NCBI GenBank assembly: GCA_016934555.1
Contig: JAFGSS010000100.1
Location: 1-43,374, forward strand
From: Acidobacteriota bacterium
Lineage (GTDB): Bacteria; Acidobacteriota; UBA6911
Length of the DNA: 43,374 nt
Direction: 5' to 3'
The notes beneath the pieces were generated by a model. That model saw nothing but the letters and a program-made list of their open reading frames with translations. It had not been told where the DNA came from and made no database searches. How positions within the stretch are numbered: the first letter of the stretch is position 1; each line of letters starts with the position of its first letter. A program made the translations under genes and the position numbers. This document shows positions 16,482-24,031 of this stretch, one piece after another.

Positions 16482-17732
16482 ATGAAGATTCAGGCGGTCC
16501 TGGGCGTAGCGGTGATCCTGGTTTGCGGCGCGTTTGCGCCGGGGGAACCGCTCGGGGAAACGGCGGAGAGCCTCATCGGCACGGTGGCACGCCTGAGGGG
16601 TCTCACCCCCCGGGCCCCCATCCGGAAGGAACTCAAGACCCGGGAAGAGATCCGCGCTCTTCTGGGAGAACGCGCCCGGGCGGACGTGGCGCCCGACCTC
16701 ATGCTCCGGGAGGAACGGATGCTGCGCCGACTCGGCCTCATCCCCGACGGGGTCCCCTACGGAGAGACGCTCGTCCGGCTGCGCTCGGAGCAGGTCGAGA
16801 GCCTCTACGACCCGGGGCGCGGGACACTTTTCATCGCTTCCTGGCTGTCGGCGCCCGAGCAGGAACATGTCCTGGTGCACGAAATCGCCCTGGCGCTGCA
16901 GGACCAGCATTTCGACGTGGCGGCCGCCCTGGGCGGGAGCGCGCGGGAGACAAACAGCGACCGCTCGCTGGCACTCGAGGCCTTCATCGAAGGGGACAGC
17001 ACCGCGGTGATGCTCCAGCACCTCGTGGCCCCGCAGCAGCGGCATTTCGCCGACCTGCCGAATCTCGCCTTCGTCATGCAGACGCAGATGGATGCGATGA
17101 AGTCCCATTACGAGGTCCTGAAGCTCGCCCCCCGGTTCCTGCAGGAAGCCGTGATGTTCCCCTACGGCTACGGCCCCTCTTTCCTGCAGCAGGCCTGGAA
17201 ACGGAAACCGTCGTGGGACGCCGTCAACGCCATCTACGCGGATCCGCCGGAGTCGACCGAACAGATCATGCACCCGGAAAAATATTTCGGGACCCGCGAC
17301 ATCCCCCGGCCGGTGGATGCCGGGCCCTGGGCCGCCGCCCTGGGGGAGGAATGGACGGTGGCCCACCGGCGGGTGATGGGGGAATTCGGGCTGGGCCTGC
17401 TGCTCGGCCAGCACCTTACGGACGAGCGGGCGCGCAAGGGCGCCCGGGGCTGGGGGGGGGACCAGGCGCTGCTCGTGGAAAACCGGGCCGGGAAGACGGC
17501 CGTCCTGATCCTGACCGAATGGGATACGGAGGACGATGCCGCCAAGTTTTACGAGGCGATGCAGGCCTGGTTCCAGAAGCGCAGCCCCAAGACCGTACTC
17601 AGGGAAAGGGCTCCCGAAGGGTTCTCCTTCGTCCAGGACGGGGAGGTTCATGCGCTCCGGCGCGAGGGTCTTTCGGTCCGCGTGATCGTGGGGCTCCCCG
17701 AATCCGAGGGCCCGAAACTCGACGGCTTCTGA
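16482..17732 (+). CDS. Exported metallopeptidase-like protein with degenerate HExxH motif
   Basis: The 416-residue protein has a signal peptide (MKIQAVLGVAVILVCGAFAPG). Its centre reads VHEIALALQDQHFDV near residue 132, where families I know of this type read HELTHALQDQHFD, and an IEGD segment near 170 fits the third-ligand helix of zinc peptidases. The last zinc-binding His of HExxH is Leu137 here, so zinc peptidase activity is probably lost or altered. The C-terminal half includes ALLVENRAGKTAVLILTEW and a repeated alpha/beta pattern. A good sigma-70 promoter and GGGGGA precede the ATG. It stands alone, divergent from nuoA and convergent with the RDD gene 9 bases away. Confidence 0.75.
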   Translation: MKIQAVLGVAVILVCGAFAPGEPLGETAESLIGTVARLRGLTPRAPIRKELKTREEIRALLGERARADVAPDLMLREERMLRRLGLIPDGVPYGETLVRLRSEQVESLYDPGRGTLFIASWLSAPEQEHVLVHEIALALQDQHFDVAAALGGSARETNSDRSLALEAFIEGDSTAVMLQHLVAPQQRHFADLPNLAFVMQTQMDAMKSHYEVLKLAPRFLQEAVMFPYGYGPSFLQQAWKRKPSWDAVNAIYADPPESTEQIMHPEKYFGTRDIPRPVDAGPWAAALGEEWTVAHRRVMGEFGLGLLLGQHLTDERARKGARGWGGDQALLVENRAGKTAVLILTEWDTEDDAAKFYEAMQAWFQKRSPKTVLRERAPEGFSFVQDGEVHALRREGLSVRVIVGLPESEGPKLDGF

Positions 17733-17741
17733 CCCGTCGAA

Positions 17742-18770
17742 TCAGATCCGGACGACGCGGGTCCCGGAGATCCGGTCGTGCAGGCAAAGGTTGTCGCGGT
17801 TCGCCAGGGCCCACAACAGCCCGAGTCCGATCCCGAACAGGGACACCAGATAACCGCCGCACCGGCGGAAAAACTGCCCCTTCGAGGGCCGTTCCCCGTC
17901 CCTCCCCACGACCCGCAGGTCCGTGATCATCATTCCGATCGTCTGGCTGGAGGCGAGGAGGAAGAAAATGGAATAGACGAAATAGGCCAGCAGGAAAAGG
18001 GCGGAAAAGTGGACGACGCTCACGGCGTCCATCATGATGGTGCCCGTAAGGCTGTCCGCGGCGAACACCATGATCCCGACACAGGTCACGATGCAGATCA
18101 GGTCCACCAGCCCGGACAGGGTCCGGGAAAGGAGGATCAGCTTTCCTTCCGAATCGGCGGACTCCCCCCCGGAAGCCGCCGGCTCAAAAACGGCCGGGGG
18201 ATCGGCGGGAGGAACGGGCAGCGGACCGGGGGACGCCGTACCGGCCGGCTTGCGGGAAACGGCCGTATCGATGAGGCTCCGGATCTTCCGGGGATCGGAT
18301 GGGGTCGGCGGCACCGCCTTCAGGGGCTCGAGCTTTTTCTGCAGCGGGACGGGGACCGGCGGACGGGGCGCCGGCTTGCGCGCCTTCATCCGCTCCATGA
18401 TCTCGGCCCGCAGCGCGGCGGCGGCGGCGTCCGGGGGATTCAGTGCGGGCGCTCCGGCCGAATCCCGGGCGGAACGGACCTGGGGGGCCGACGCGGCCGC
18501 CCCCTTTTTCTCCTTGATGACGCGCAGGCGCTCGGAAAGCTCCTTGCGCCAGCCGGGCATTTCCTCAGCCGCGGAAACCCCCGGGCCGTCCGCATCCCCG
18601 GCGGTCGAGGCCTCCTCCCGCTCCCCCCGCACGGCATCGGCCCCGTCGCTCGGGGGCGTGCCGGGATCGGCCCGCCCGGACTCCTGGGAGTCCACCGCGA
18701 TACGGTGCCCGCAGCGCGGGCAGGAGCCCGTCGCATCCATCTCGATAACCAGACAATGAGGACAATTCAT
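17742..18770 (-). CDS. Zinc-ribbon and RDD-family membrane protein
   Basis: The 342-residue protein starts with a zinc ribbon (CPHCLVIEMDATGSCPRC, residues 3-20). A long, low-complexity Pro/Ala/charged linker follows (about 30-215). The C-terminal part is an RDD domain with membrane helices (GLVDLICIVTCVGIMVFAA, HFSALFLLAYFVYSIFFLLA, GGYLVSLFGIGLGLLWAL) and the typical endings SQTIGMMITDLRVV and NLCLHDRISGTRVV. RDD proteins are membrane proteins of poorly defined function, some linked to ion transport. The zinc ribbon should face the cytoplasm. It has its own divergent promoter region with the gene at 18921. Confidence 0.85.
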   Translation of the reverse strand: MNCPHCLVIEMDATGSCPRCGHRIAVDSQESGRADPGTPPSDGADAVRGEREEASTAGDADGPGVSAAEEMPGWRKELSERLRVIKEKKGAAASAPQVRSARDSAGAPALNPPDAAAAALRAEIMERMKARKPAPRPPVPVPLQKKLEPLKAVPPTPSDPRKIRSLIDTAVSRKPAGTASPGPLPVPPADPPAVFEPAASGGESADSEGKLILLSRTLSGLVDLICIVTCVGIMVFAADSLTGTIMMDAVSVVHFSALFLLAYFVYSIFFLLASSQTIGMMITDLRVVGRDGERPSKGQFFRRCGGYLVSLFGIGLGLLWALANRDNLCLHDRISGTRVVRI

Positions 18771-18847
18771 AAGCCGCTCCCGCGCGCCCCAGGAAAGTCG
18801 GTCTCACGCCGGCCGGAGGCCCGGCGCCCTCTGGCAGAACCGGGCTG

Positions 18848-18853
18848 ATTATA
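18848..18853 (-). promoter_or_regulatory. Candidate -10 box for the RDD gene
   Basis: The minus strand reads GCTATAATC here, a perfect TATAAT about 78 bases before the RDD start. No good -35 is seen at 16-18 bases. It mirrors the TATAAT facing the other way at 18891. Confidence 0.35.
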
Positions 18854-18866
18854 GCACAGGGAGCAC

Positions 18867-18896
18867 CTGTCAGCCCCCCCGCCCTTTTGCTATAAT
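18867..18896 (+). promoter_or_regulatory. Candidate promoter for the small exported protein
   Basis: A perfect TATAAT (18891-18896) is preceded after 18 bases by CTGTCA (18867-18872), four of six matches to the -35. The ATG is 24 bases downstream with GGGAGG between them. Confidence 0.45.
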
Positions 18897-18920
18897 TGAA
18901 GGCGGGAGGCCGTAGCCTTG

Positions 18921-19250
18921 ATGACGTTGAAAAGGCGGTCGCTGGTGATGGTCGGGTTGATGGCCTTCGCGGCGGCCGCGTACGGGACAGCCAGGCATTC
19001 GGCTCCAGCCATGATCCTTCATGTGGTGGAGCAGTCCCTGATCCAGAAAGCGCCCGCGGATGTCGGTGAAGAGACGGTCCGGCGGCGGCTCGACGAGCTC
19101 CTTTCAGCAACTCCGGATGAGAAAGCACGCATGCGGACCCTGCTCCGCATTTCCCAGGATCTGGAGAAGGTGCAAAAACTGACCCATGACGAATGGGCCC
19201 GGCTCCGGCCGGAGCAAGAGTCCGGAAATCTCCCGGGCATCCGTCATTGA
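18921..19250 (+). CDS. Small exported helical protein, unknown
   Basis: The 109-residue protein has a signal-like N-terminus (MTLKRRSLVMVGLMAFAAAAYGTA) and then a predicted charged helical region (VRRRLDELLSATPDEKARMR, RISQDLEKVQKLTHDEWARL). GGGAGG lies 11 bases before ATG 18921; a TTG at 18918 would be at closer spacing and add one residue. It precedes the ECF sigma factor gene by 45 bases with the sigma factor's own likely promoter in between. A role as an envelope component linked to that stress system is possible but not shown. I do not recognise a family. Confidence 0.6.
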   Translation: MTLKRRSLVMVGLMAFAAAAYGTARHSAPAMILHVVEQSLIQKAPADVGEETVRRRLDELLSATPDEKARMRTLLRISQDLEKVQKLTHDEWARLRPEQESGNLPGIRH

Positions 19251-19280
19251 GGAACTTTTCCCCCCCGGAAGGCGTCTGAT
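19251..19280 (+). promoter_or_regulatory. ECF (RpoE-like) promoter, likely self-regulatory
   Basis: GGAACTT (19251-19257) matches the RpoE-type -35 exactly, and TCTGA (19275-19279) matches the -10 with 17 bases between. It lies just before the ECF sigma factor gene, as expected for autoregulation. If real, it favours the second start at 19314, because the leader to ATG 19296 would be very short. Confidence 0.6.
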
Positions 19281-19295
19281 AGATAAGGACATGAA

Positions 19296-19946
19296 ATGGC
19301 CCAAAGAGGATTCATGGATGGGGTGATGTATCCCGAAGAGCTTGTGCTGTCCGAAAACAGCGGTGCCGTCACGCACGGGGCCGTCCTGGAGCAGGCCGGG
19401 TCGGAGGCCGATCTCGGCTTCGACCAGATATTCGAGCGCTACCGATCGATGGTCTACGGCCTTGCCGTGAATATCCTGGGGGACCGGGAAGAAGCGCTGG
19501 ACGTGTCCCAGGAGGTTTTCCTCACGGTGTACCGCAAACTGGACACTTTCAGGGGGGATTCCTCCCTGAAGACCTGGATCTACCGCATCGCCGCCCGCCG
19601 GGCGGCCAACCGGTTCCGCTGGTGGAACCGGATGAGGCGCAGGGGCACGGTTTCGTTGGAAGAGCACCTGGTCCAGAACCCCAACGACGAGCTCTTCTAC
19701 AATCTGCGGTCCGAAGGCCGGTCACCCGAGGAGGCTCTGGCCTTCGAGGAGCAACACGCGGAGGTCGAACGCATGCTGCGGGACCTCCCCCTGCCGCAGA
19801 GGATGGCCGTGGTGATGCGCGACATCGAGGGGTTGTCGTACGAGGAGATCGCCGAAACGCTCGAGGTGTCGCTCGGCACGGTGAAATCCAGGATCGCACG
19901 GGGGAGAGAGGGGCTCAAGCGCCGGTTCAACGGAACCGGGAGATAG
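19296..19946 (+). CDS. ECF-family RNA polymerase sigma factor
   Basis: The 216-residue protein has region 2 (FERYRSMVYGLAVNILGDRE, with DVSQEVFLTVYRKLDTFRGD and LKTWIYRIAARRAANRFRWW) and region 4 (LPLPQRMAVVMRDIEGLSYE followed by IAETLEVSLGTVKSRIARGR), typical of RpoE-like ECF factors. Such factors direct polymerase to GGAAC-type promoters in envelope stress. ATG 19296 has AAGGA six bases ahead. ATG 19314 has AAAGAGGA ahead and would suit the putative promoter better. The anti-sigma gene follows after 12 bases in the same operon. Confidence 0.93.
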   Translation: MAQRGFMDGVMYPEELVLSENSGAVTHGAVLEQAGSEADLGFDQIFERYRSMVYGLAVNILGDREEALDVSQEVFLTVYRKLDTFRGDSSLKTWIYRIAARRAANRFRWWNRMRRRGTVSLEEHLVQNPNDELFYNLRSEGRSPEEALAFEEQHAEVERMLRDLPLPQRMAVVMRDIEGLSYEEIAETLEVSLGTVKSRIARGREGLKRRFNGTGR

Positions 19947-19958
19947 CCAGAGGCTGAC

Positions 19959-20753
19959 ATGGAATGCAGGAAAGTAGTACCTTTGCTGTCGGAATTTCTG
20001 GATGAAACACTCGACGCCGGCGACGCCGTGGAAGTCTCCAAGCACCTCGGCGGGTGCGTGGGATGCCGGCGGGAGTACAACGCGCTTGCGGCCGTGCGCG
20101 CCCGGCTCCGCTCGGCGGGCAGGATCCCGGAACCCGATTACCTGGGGGACCTGGTGCGGCTCCGGATCGCCGACGCGCGCAGAAACCGCTGGAGCGTCCA
20201 GCTGCGGGAGGCCCTGGAGCTGCGCTGGTCCAGGATCCGCACGACGGGGAGGCTCTGGTACCTGAGCCGCGCCGCGGGCACGCTGATGACGGCCGTGCTC
20301 TTCGCCCTGATCCCATTTTCGATCAATCCCCCGGGGGTCGAGGCCCGCGCCACCCTCACCGAGCGGATCATGTTCACGCCCCGGGAGCGGAGCCAGATGG
20401 CCGCGTCCTTCCAGGTCAAGATGGGGATGGCCCCCGGCGGCATCCAGAAGGAAATCATCCGGCCGAAACGACCGGCCACCCGGCCCGCGATCAACGACCA
20501 GGTCCTGTCCGATTTCGGGGAACGCATCTCCCAGGACGGGGAGGATTACGTCTTCTCGGTGCTGACGACGGTCGACCGCACCGGGCAGGCCGAGGCGGAA
20601 ATGGTGGTCGAACACCCCGACGACCGGAACTTCCTCGAAAGCTTCAACAAGGTCATCTCCTCCCGCCGCCTGGCCCCGGGCCGCGCGCGCGACGGCGAAA
20701 CGATCGACTCCCGGATGCTGATGATCTTCAGCAAGATATCGGTGTACGACTAG
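19959..20753 (+). CDS. Membrane anti-sigma factor with zinc-binding (ZAS) domain
   Basis: The 264-residue protein begins with the anti-sigma zinc motif: Cys3, then His29-x3-Cys33-x2-Cys36 (HLGGCVGC). A single membrane helix (GTLMTAVLFALIPFSI, about 107-123) separates the cytoplasmic ZAS part from an outer part of about 140 residues. The outer region has no domain I recognise and ends with EMVVEHPDDRNFLESFNKV. Such proteins hold the ECF factor at the membrane until a signal leads to release or proteolysis. AGAGG precedes the ATG. Its TAG overlaps the stop of the convergent pseudouridine synthase gene in a shared CTAG. Confidence 0.88.
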   Translation: MECRKVVPLLSEFLDETLDAGDAVEVSKHLGGCVGCRREYNALAAVRARLRSAGRIPEPDYLGDLVRLRIADARRNRWSVQLREALELRWSRIRTTGRLWYLSRAAGTLMTAVLFALIPFSINPPGVEARATLTERIMFTPRERSQMAASFQVKMGMAPGGIQKEIIRPKRPATRPAINDQVLSDFGERISQDGEDYVFSVLTTVDRTGQAEAEMVVEHPDDRNFLESFNKVISSRRLAPGRARDGETIDSRMLMIFSKISVYD

Positions 20754-21550
20754 GCCGGCCGCTTCCTTCCGCCGGAGGCTTTCGGGCGTTTCCTCCCGCG
20801 TCCTGTTTCGGGGGGCGCCTCCCGCGGCGGGGGGCCGAGCAGGGCGATCTCCCGCGCGCTCAGGTCGCGCCAGCGCCCCATCGGCAATCCCTCCAGGGTG
20901 CAGGGGCCGATGCGGGTCCGGACCAGCTTGAGCACCACGAGCCCCACCGCTTCCAGGAGGCGGCGCACCTCGCGGTTTTTCCCCTCGGTCAGCACGATCT
21001 CGAGCCGGCTGTACTTTCCCCGGTCTTCGACCCGGACAACGCTCTCCGGCTGCGCCCGTTCCCCCCGCCCGAGTTCCATCCCCGCCCGCATCCTCGAAAT
21101 CACCTCGTCGTCGACCAGGCCGTTGGCCTTGACCAGGTAGGTCTTCGGCACCCGGGAGGCCGGGCTCATGACGAAATCGGCGAAATCGGTGTCGTTGGTG
21201 AGGAGGATCAGCCCCGAGGAATCCTTGTCCAGGCGCCCCACGGGCGAGACCCAGGGGACGCTTTCGTCGAGGCAGTCGTACACCGTCCTCCTCCCGCCCG
21301 GGTCCCCGTGGCTCGTGATCACCCCCCTGGGTTTGTTGAAGAGGAGATAGACCCGGCGCGCCGGGCGCAGGCGGTTTCCGTCGAGATGCACCGCGTCCAC
21401 GCGCGGGTCGAGCCAGGCGTCGGGGTCCCCGACGACGCGCCCGTTGACCTTGACGCGGCCGGCGCGGATGGCCGCGCCCGCGGCGCTCCGGGACCCGAAC
21501 CCGAAGCGCGAGAGCACCCGGTCGAGCGTCATCTCTCTTTTCGATTCCAT
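20750..21550 (-). CDS. RsuA/RluB-family pseudouridine synthase
   Basis: The 266-residue protein has an N-terminal S4 RNA-binding domain (LDRVLSRFGFGSRSAAGAAI, VKVNGRVV) and the RsuA/RluB/E/F catalytic domain with GRLDKDSSGLILLTND around residue 104, containing the catalytic Asp. It also has the expected LTEGKNREVRRLLEAVGL. It should convert uridine to pseudouridine in rRNA; whether 16S or 23S cannot be told. The C-terminal tail is basic (RGRKRPKASGGRKRPA). It ends in a CTAG shared with the anti-sigma gene. Confidence 0.92.
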   Translation of the reverse strand: MESKREMTLDRVLSRFGFGSRSAAGAAIRAGRVKVNGRVVGDPDAWLDPRVDAVHLDGNRLRPARRVYLLFNKPRGVITSHGDPGGRRTVYDCLDESVPWVSPVGRLDKDSSGLILLTNDTDFADFVMSPASRVPKTYLVKANGLVDDEVISRMRAGMELGRGERAQPESVVRVEDRGKYSRLEIVLTEGKNREVRRLLEAVGLVVLKLVRTRIGPCTLEGLPMGRWRDLSAREIALLGPPPREAPPETGRGRKRPKASGGRKRPA

Positions 21551-21650
21551 CCTTCCCCCCTGGACCCGCGGCGGACCGGACGGACTCCCGGAGGTCCGCG
21601 GGACGCTTTATGGTAACATCATCCGGAACCGAACCTCACTGGGGGCACAT

Positions 21651-22958
21651 ATGATGGCACACTTGTCCGGCCTGTTGGGCATCGACGCCCGCTATGTAGT
21701 CTACCCGCTGATCGCCGTGATCGCGGCCGGCATCCTCCGCTTCGGCCTTCTCCGGACCCTGCGCAGGAAAGCGGCGCAGACCGCGACTACCCTGGACGAT
21801 CACGTCATCCGCTACCTGGAGTCGCTCGTCACCCCGCTGCTCACGGTCGCGGTCCTCTATTACGTCGCCCACCTGGTCCCCGTCCCCTGGACGACGACCC
21901 GATATATCCACAAGGGACTGGGAGTCGCCGCCATCCTGATCGCCGCCGTCCTCACGGCGAAACTGATCACCGTCCTGCTCGCCGATATCGGCGCCCGGAG
22001 GGAGAACTGGCGCCGCTTCCTGCAGCCGCTCGCGACCCTCGCCAAAATCCTCCTCGGCCTGATCGTCGTCGCCCTCTCCATCAACACGCTCGGCCTCAAC
22101 GTCTCCGGCGAGGGGGCGCGCCTGGTCCGCATCGTGGGGATCCTCGTGGGCGCCTACATCCTGCTCCGCATCATCGGCCTCGCCGCCCTCCACCTGGAGC
22201 GCCTGGTGGAGGGGACCGAGTCCGGGGTGCTTTCGGAAGCCCAGCGCCGGGCCAGGACGCTGGGGAAGATCATCAACAGCATCGGCTACGTCCTGGTCAT
22301 TGGGGTGTCCGCCATGCTGATCCTGGACCAGTTCGGGATCAACATCATGCCCATCATCACCGGGGCGGGGATCGCGGGGCTGGCCGTGGGCTTCGGGGCC
22401 CAGAACCTGGTGCGCGACGTGATCAGCGGCTTCTTCCTCATCCTCGAAGACCAGATCCGCGTCGGCGACGTCGCCCGGATCAACGGCACCGGGGGGGCCG
22501 TGGAGGCCATCCGGCTGCGCACCACCATCCTGCGGGACATGGACGGAACGGTCCACATCTTCCCGAACGGGGAGATCAAGGCCGTCTCCAACCTGACCAA
22601 GGACTACGCCTACTACGTCGTCGACCTGGGGATCGCCTACAAGGAAAACGTGGACGAGGTGATGGAGGTGTTGCGCGGAATCGGGGCCGAACTGGCGGAG
22701 GACCCGGAGTACCGCCCCTACATCCTGGAGCCGCTGGAGGTCCTGGGGGTGGATGATTTCGGCGACTCCCAGGTGACGCTCAAGCTCCGGATCAAGACCC
22801 TGCCGCTGAAGCAGTGGGCGGTGGGGCGCGAACTGCGCCGCCGGATCAAGAACGGCTTCGACGGCAGGGGGATCGAGATCCCCTTCCCGCACCTGAGCGT
22901 CTACTGGGGCGAAGCCAGCCGCCCCCTCGAGGCGTCGGTGAAAAAACAGGAGCCGTGA
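21651..22958 (+). CDS. MscS-family mechanosensitive ion channel
   Basis: The 435-residue protein has five or so membrane helices (for example YVVYPLIAVIAAGILRFGL, LLTVAVLYYVAHLVPV, VGILVGAYILLRIIGL). It then has the MscS pore helix (PIITGAGIAGLAVGFGAQNL), followed by VRDVISGFFLILEDQIRVGD and the cytoplasmic beta and alpha-beta domains (VEAIRLRTTILRDMDGTVHI, FPNGEI). Such channels open with membrane tension and protect against osmotic downshift. ATG 21651 was chosen with GGGGG ahead; ATG 21654 is possible. It is a single gene, convergent with cysE. Confidence 0.92.
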   Translation: MMAHLSGLLGIDARYVVYPLIAVIAAGILRFGLLRTLRRKAAQTATTLDDHVIRYLESLVTPLLTVAVLYYVAHLVPVPWTTTRYIHKGLGVAAILIAAVLTAKLITVLLADIGARRENWRRFLQPLATLAKILLGLIVVALSINTLGLNVSGEGARLVRIVGILVGAYILLRIIGLAALHLERLVEGTESGVLSEAQRRARTLGKIINSIGYVLVIGVSAMLILDQFGINIMPIITGAGIAGLAVGFGAQNLVRDVISGFFLILEDQIRVGDVARINGTGGAVEAIRLRTTILRDMDGTVHIFPNGEIKAVSNLTKDYAYYVVDLGIAYKENVDEVMEVLRGIGAELAEDPEYRPYILEPLEVLGVDDFGDSQVTLKLRIKTLPLKQWAVGRELRRRIKNGFDGRGIEIPFPHLSVYWGEASRPLEASVKKQEP

Positions 22959-22976
22959 CGACCCCCGGCCGCGGTG

Positions 22977-23912
22977 TCATCCCCGGCCCGGCTCGCGCCC
23001 CGGCCGGGCGTTGGGCTCCCGCCCCTGGGAAATGACGCTCTCCGGGGGGACGCTTTCGGTCAGCCACACGTTCCCGCCGATGACGGAGCGCGCCCCGACG
23101 GTGATCCTCCCGAGGATGGTCGCCCCGGCGTAGATGACCACGTCGTCCCCGATGACGGGGTGGCGGTCGACCCCCTTGATGGGCACCCCCTTCTCGTCGA
23201 GCGGGAAGCTCTTCGCCCCCAGCGTGACCCCCTGGTAGATGCGCACGCGGTCCCCAATGACGGCGGTCTCCCCGATCACCACCCCCGTGCCGTGATCGAT
23301 GAAGAACCTCCGGCCGACCCGGGCCCCGGGGTGGATGTCGATCCCGGTGACGCTGTGGGCGTTCTCCCCGATGATCCTGGGAATCACCGGCACCTCGAGG
23401 TCGTACAGTTCGTGGGCGACGCGGTGGTTGGTGATCGCGAAAACACCCGGGTAGCAGAAGATGGTTTCGCCCGGGCTCTTGGCCGCCGGGTCCCCGTCGT
23501 AGGCGGCGCGTACGTCCTCCATGAGGAGCGCCATCACCTCGGGCACCCTTTCGAGGAACTTGCGCGTGATCCCGGCGGCCCGGTCCCTGCACTCGGACGG
23601 GCTGCGCACGCCTCCGGGGCACACGAAACAGAACCCGCGCCGGATCTGCTCCTCGAGCGCGATGGCGACGCGGTCCAGGATCGCGCCCACGTGAAGGGTC
23701 AGCGCTTCCGGGCTGAACTCGGCCAGGTGGAAGAAGCCGGGAAACAGGACGGAGCGGAGCTGCTGCATGATCTCCAGGCAGCTCGAGCGCGACGGGAGCT
23801 GCGCCCCGCACTCCTTCGGGACGTTCGGCAGGAACTCGTGCCGCCGGCTCACCTCGACGAGCCGCCGGGCGATTTCGGATATGGACACCCCGTCTGTTCC
23901 GCTCATTTGCAT
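22977..23912 (-). CDS. cysE: Serine O-acetyltransferase
   Basis: CysE makes O-acetylserine from serine and acetyl-CoA, the first step of cysteine synthesis. The 311-residue protein has an N-terminal helical region and a left-handed beta helix with IDIHPGARVGRRFFIDHGTG and VVIGETAVIGDRVRIYQGVT. The catalytic His lies in DHGTG, and the C-terminus has VGARSVIGGNVWLTESVP. The long N-terminus fits the EpsC/SrpH-type serine acetyltransferases. ATG 23912 was preferred because of a GGGGGG run before it; 23906 is also possible. It stands alone here, with no sulfhydrylase gene adjacent. Confidence 0.92.
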   Translation of the reverse strand: MQMSGTDGVSISEIARRLVEVSRRHEFLPNVPKECGAQLPSRSSCLEIMQQLRSVLFPGFFHLAEFSPEALTLHVGAILDRVAIALEEQIRRGFCFVCPGGVRSPSECRDRAAGITRKFLERVPEVMALLMEDVRAAYDGDPAAKSPGETIFCYPGVFAITNHRVAHELYDLEVPVIPRIIGENAHSVTGIDIHPGARVGRRFFIDHGTGVVIGETAVIGDRVRIYQGVTLGAKSFPLDEKGVPIKGVDRHPVIGDDVVIYAGATILGRITVGARSVIGGNVWLTESVPPESVISQGREPNARPGREPGRG

Positions 23913-24031
23913 CACCCCCCTGTCCTTTCGATGCCGTTACGGACTAATATATCATTTTCCCCGGGACCCGGCCCCGTCCGACAGGAAATACCGGAACGGG
24001 CGCCCCTTCACACGGAGGCAGAGACGAGGCC

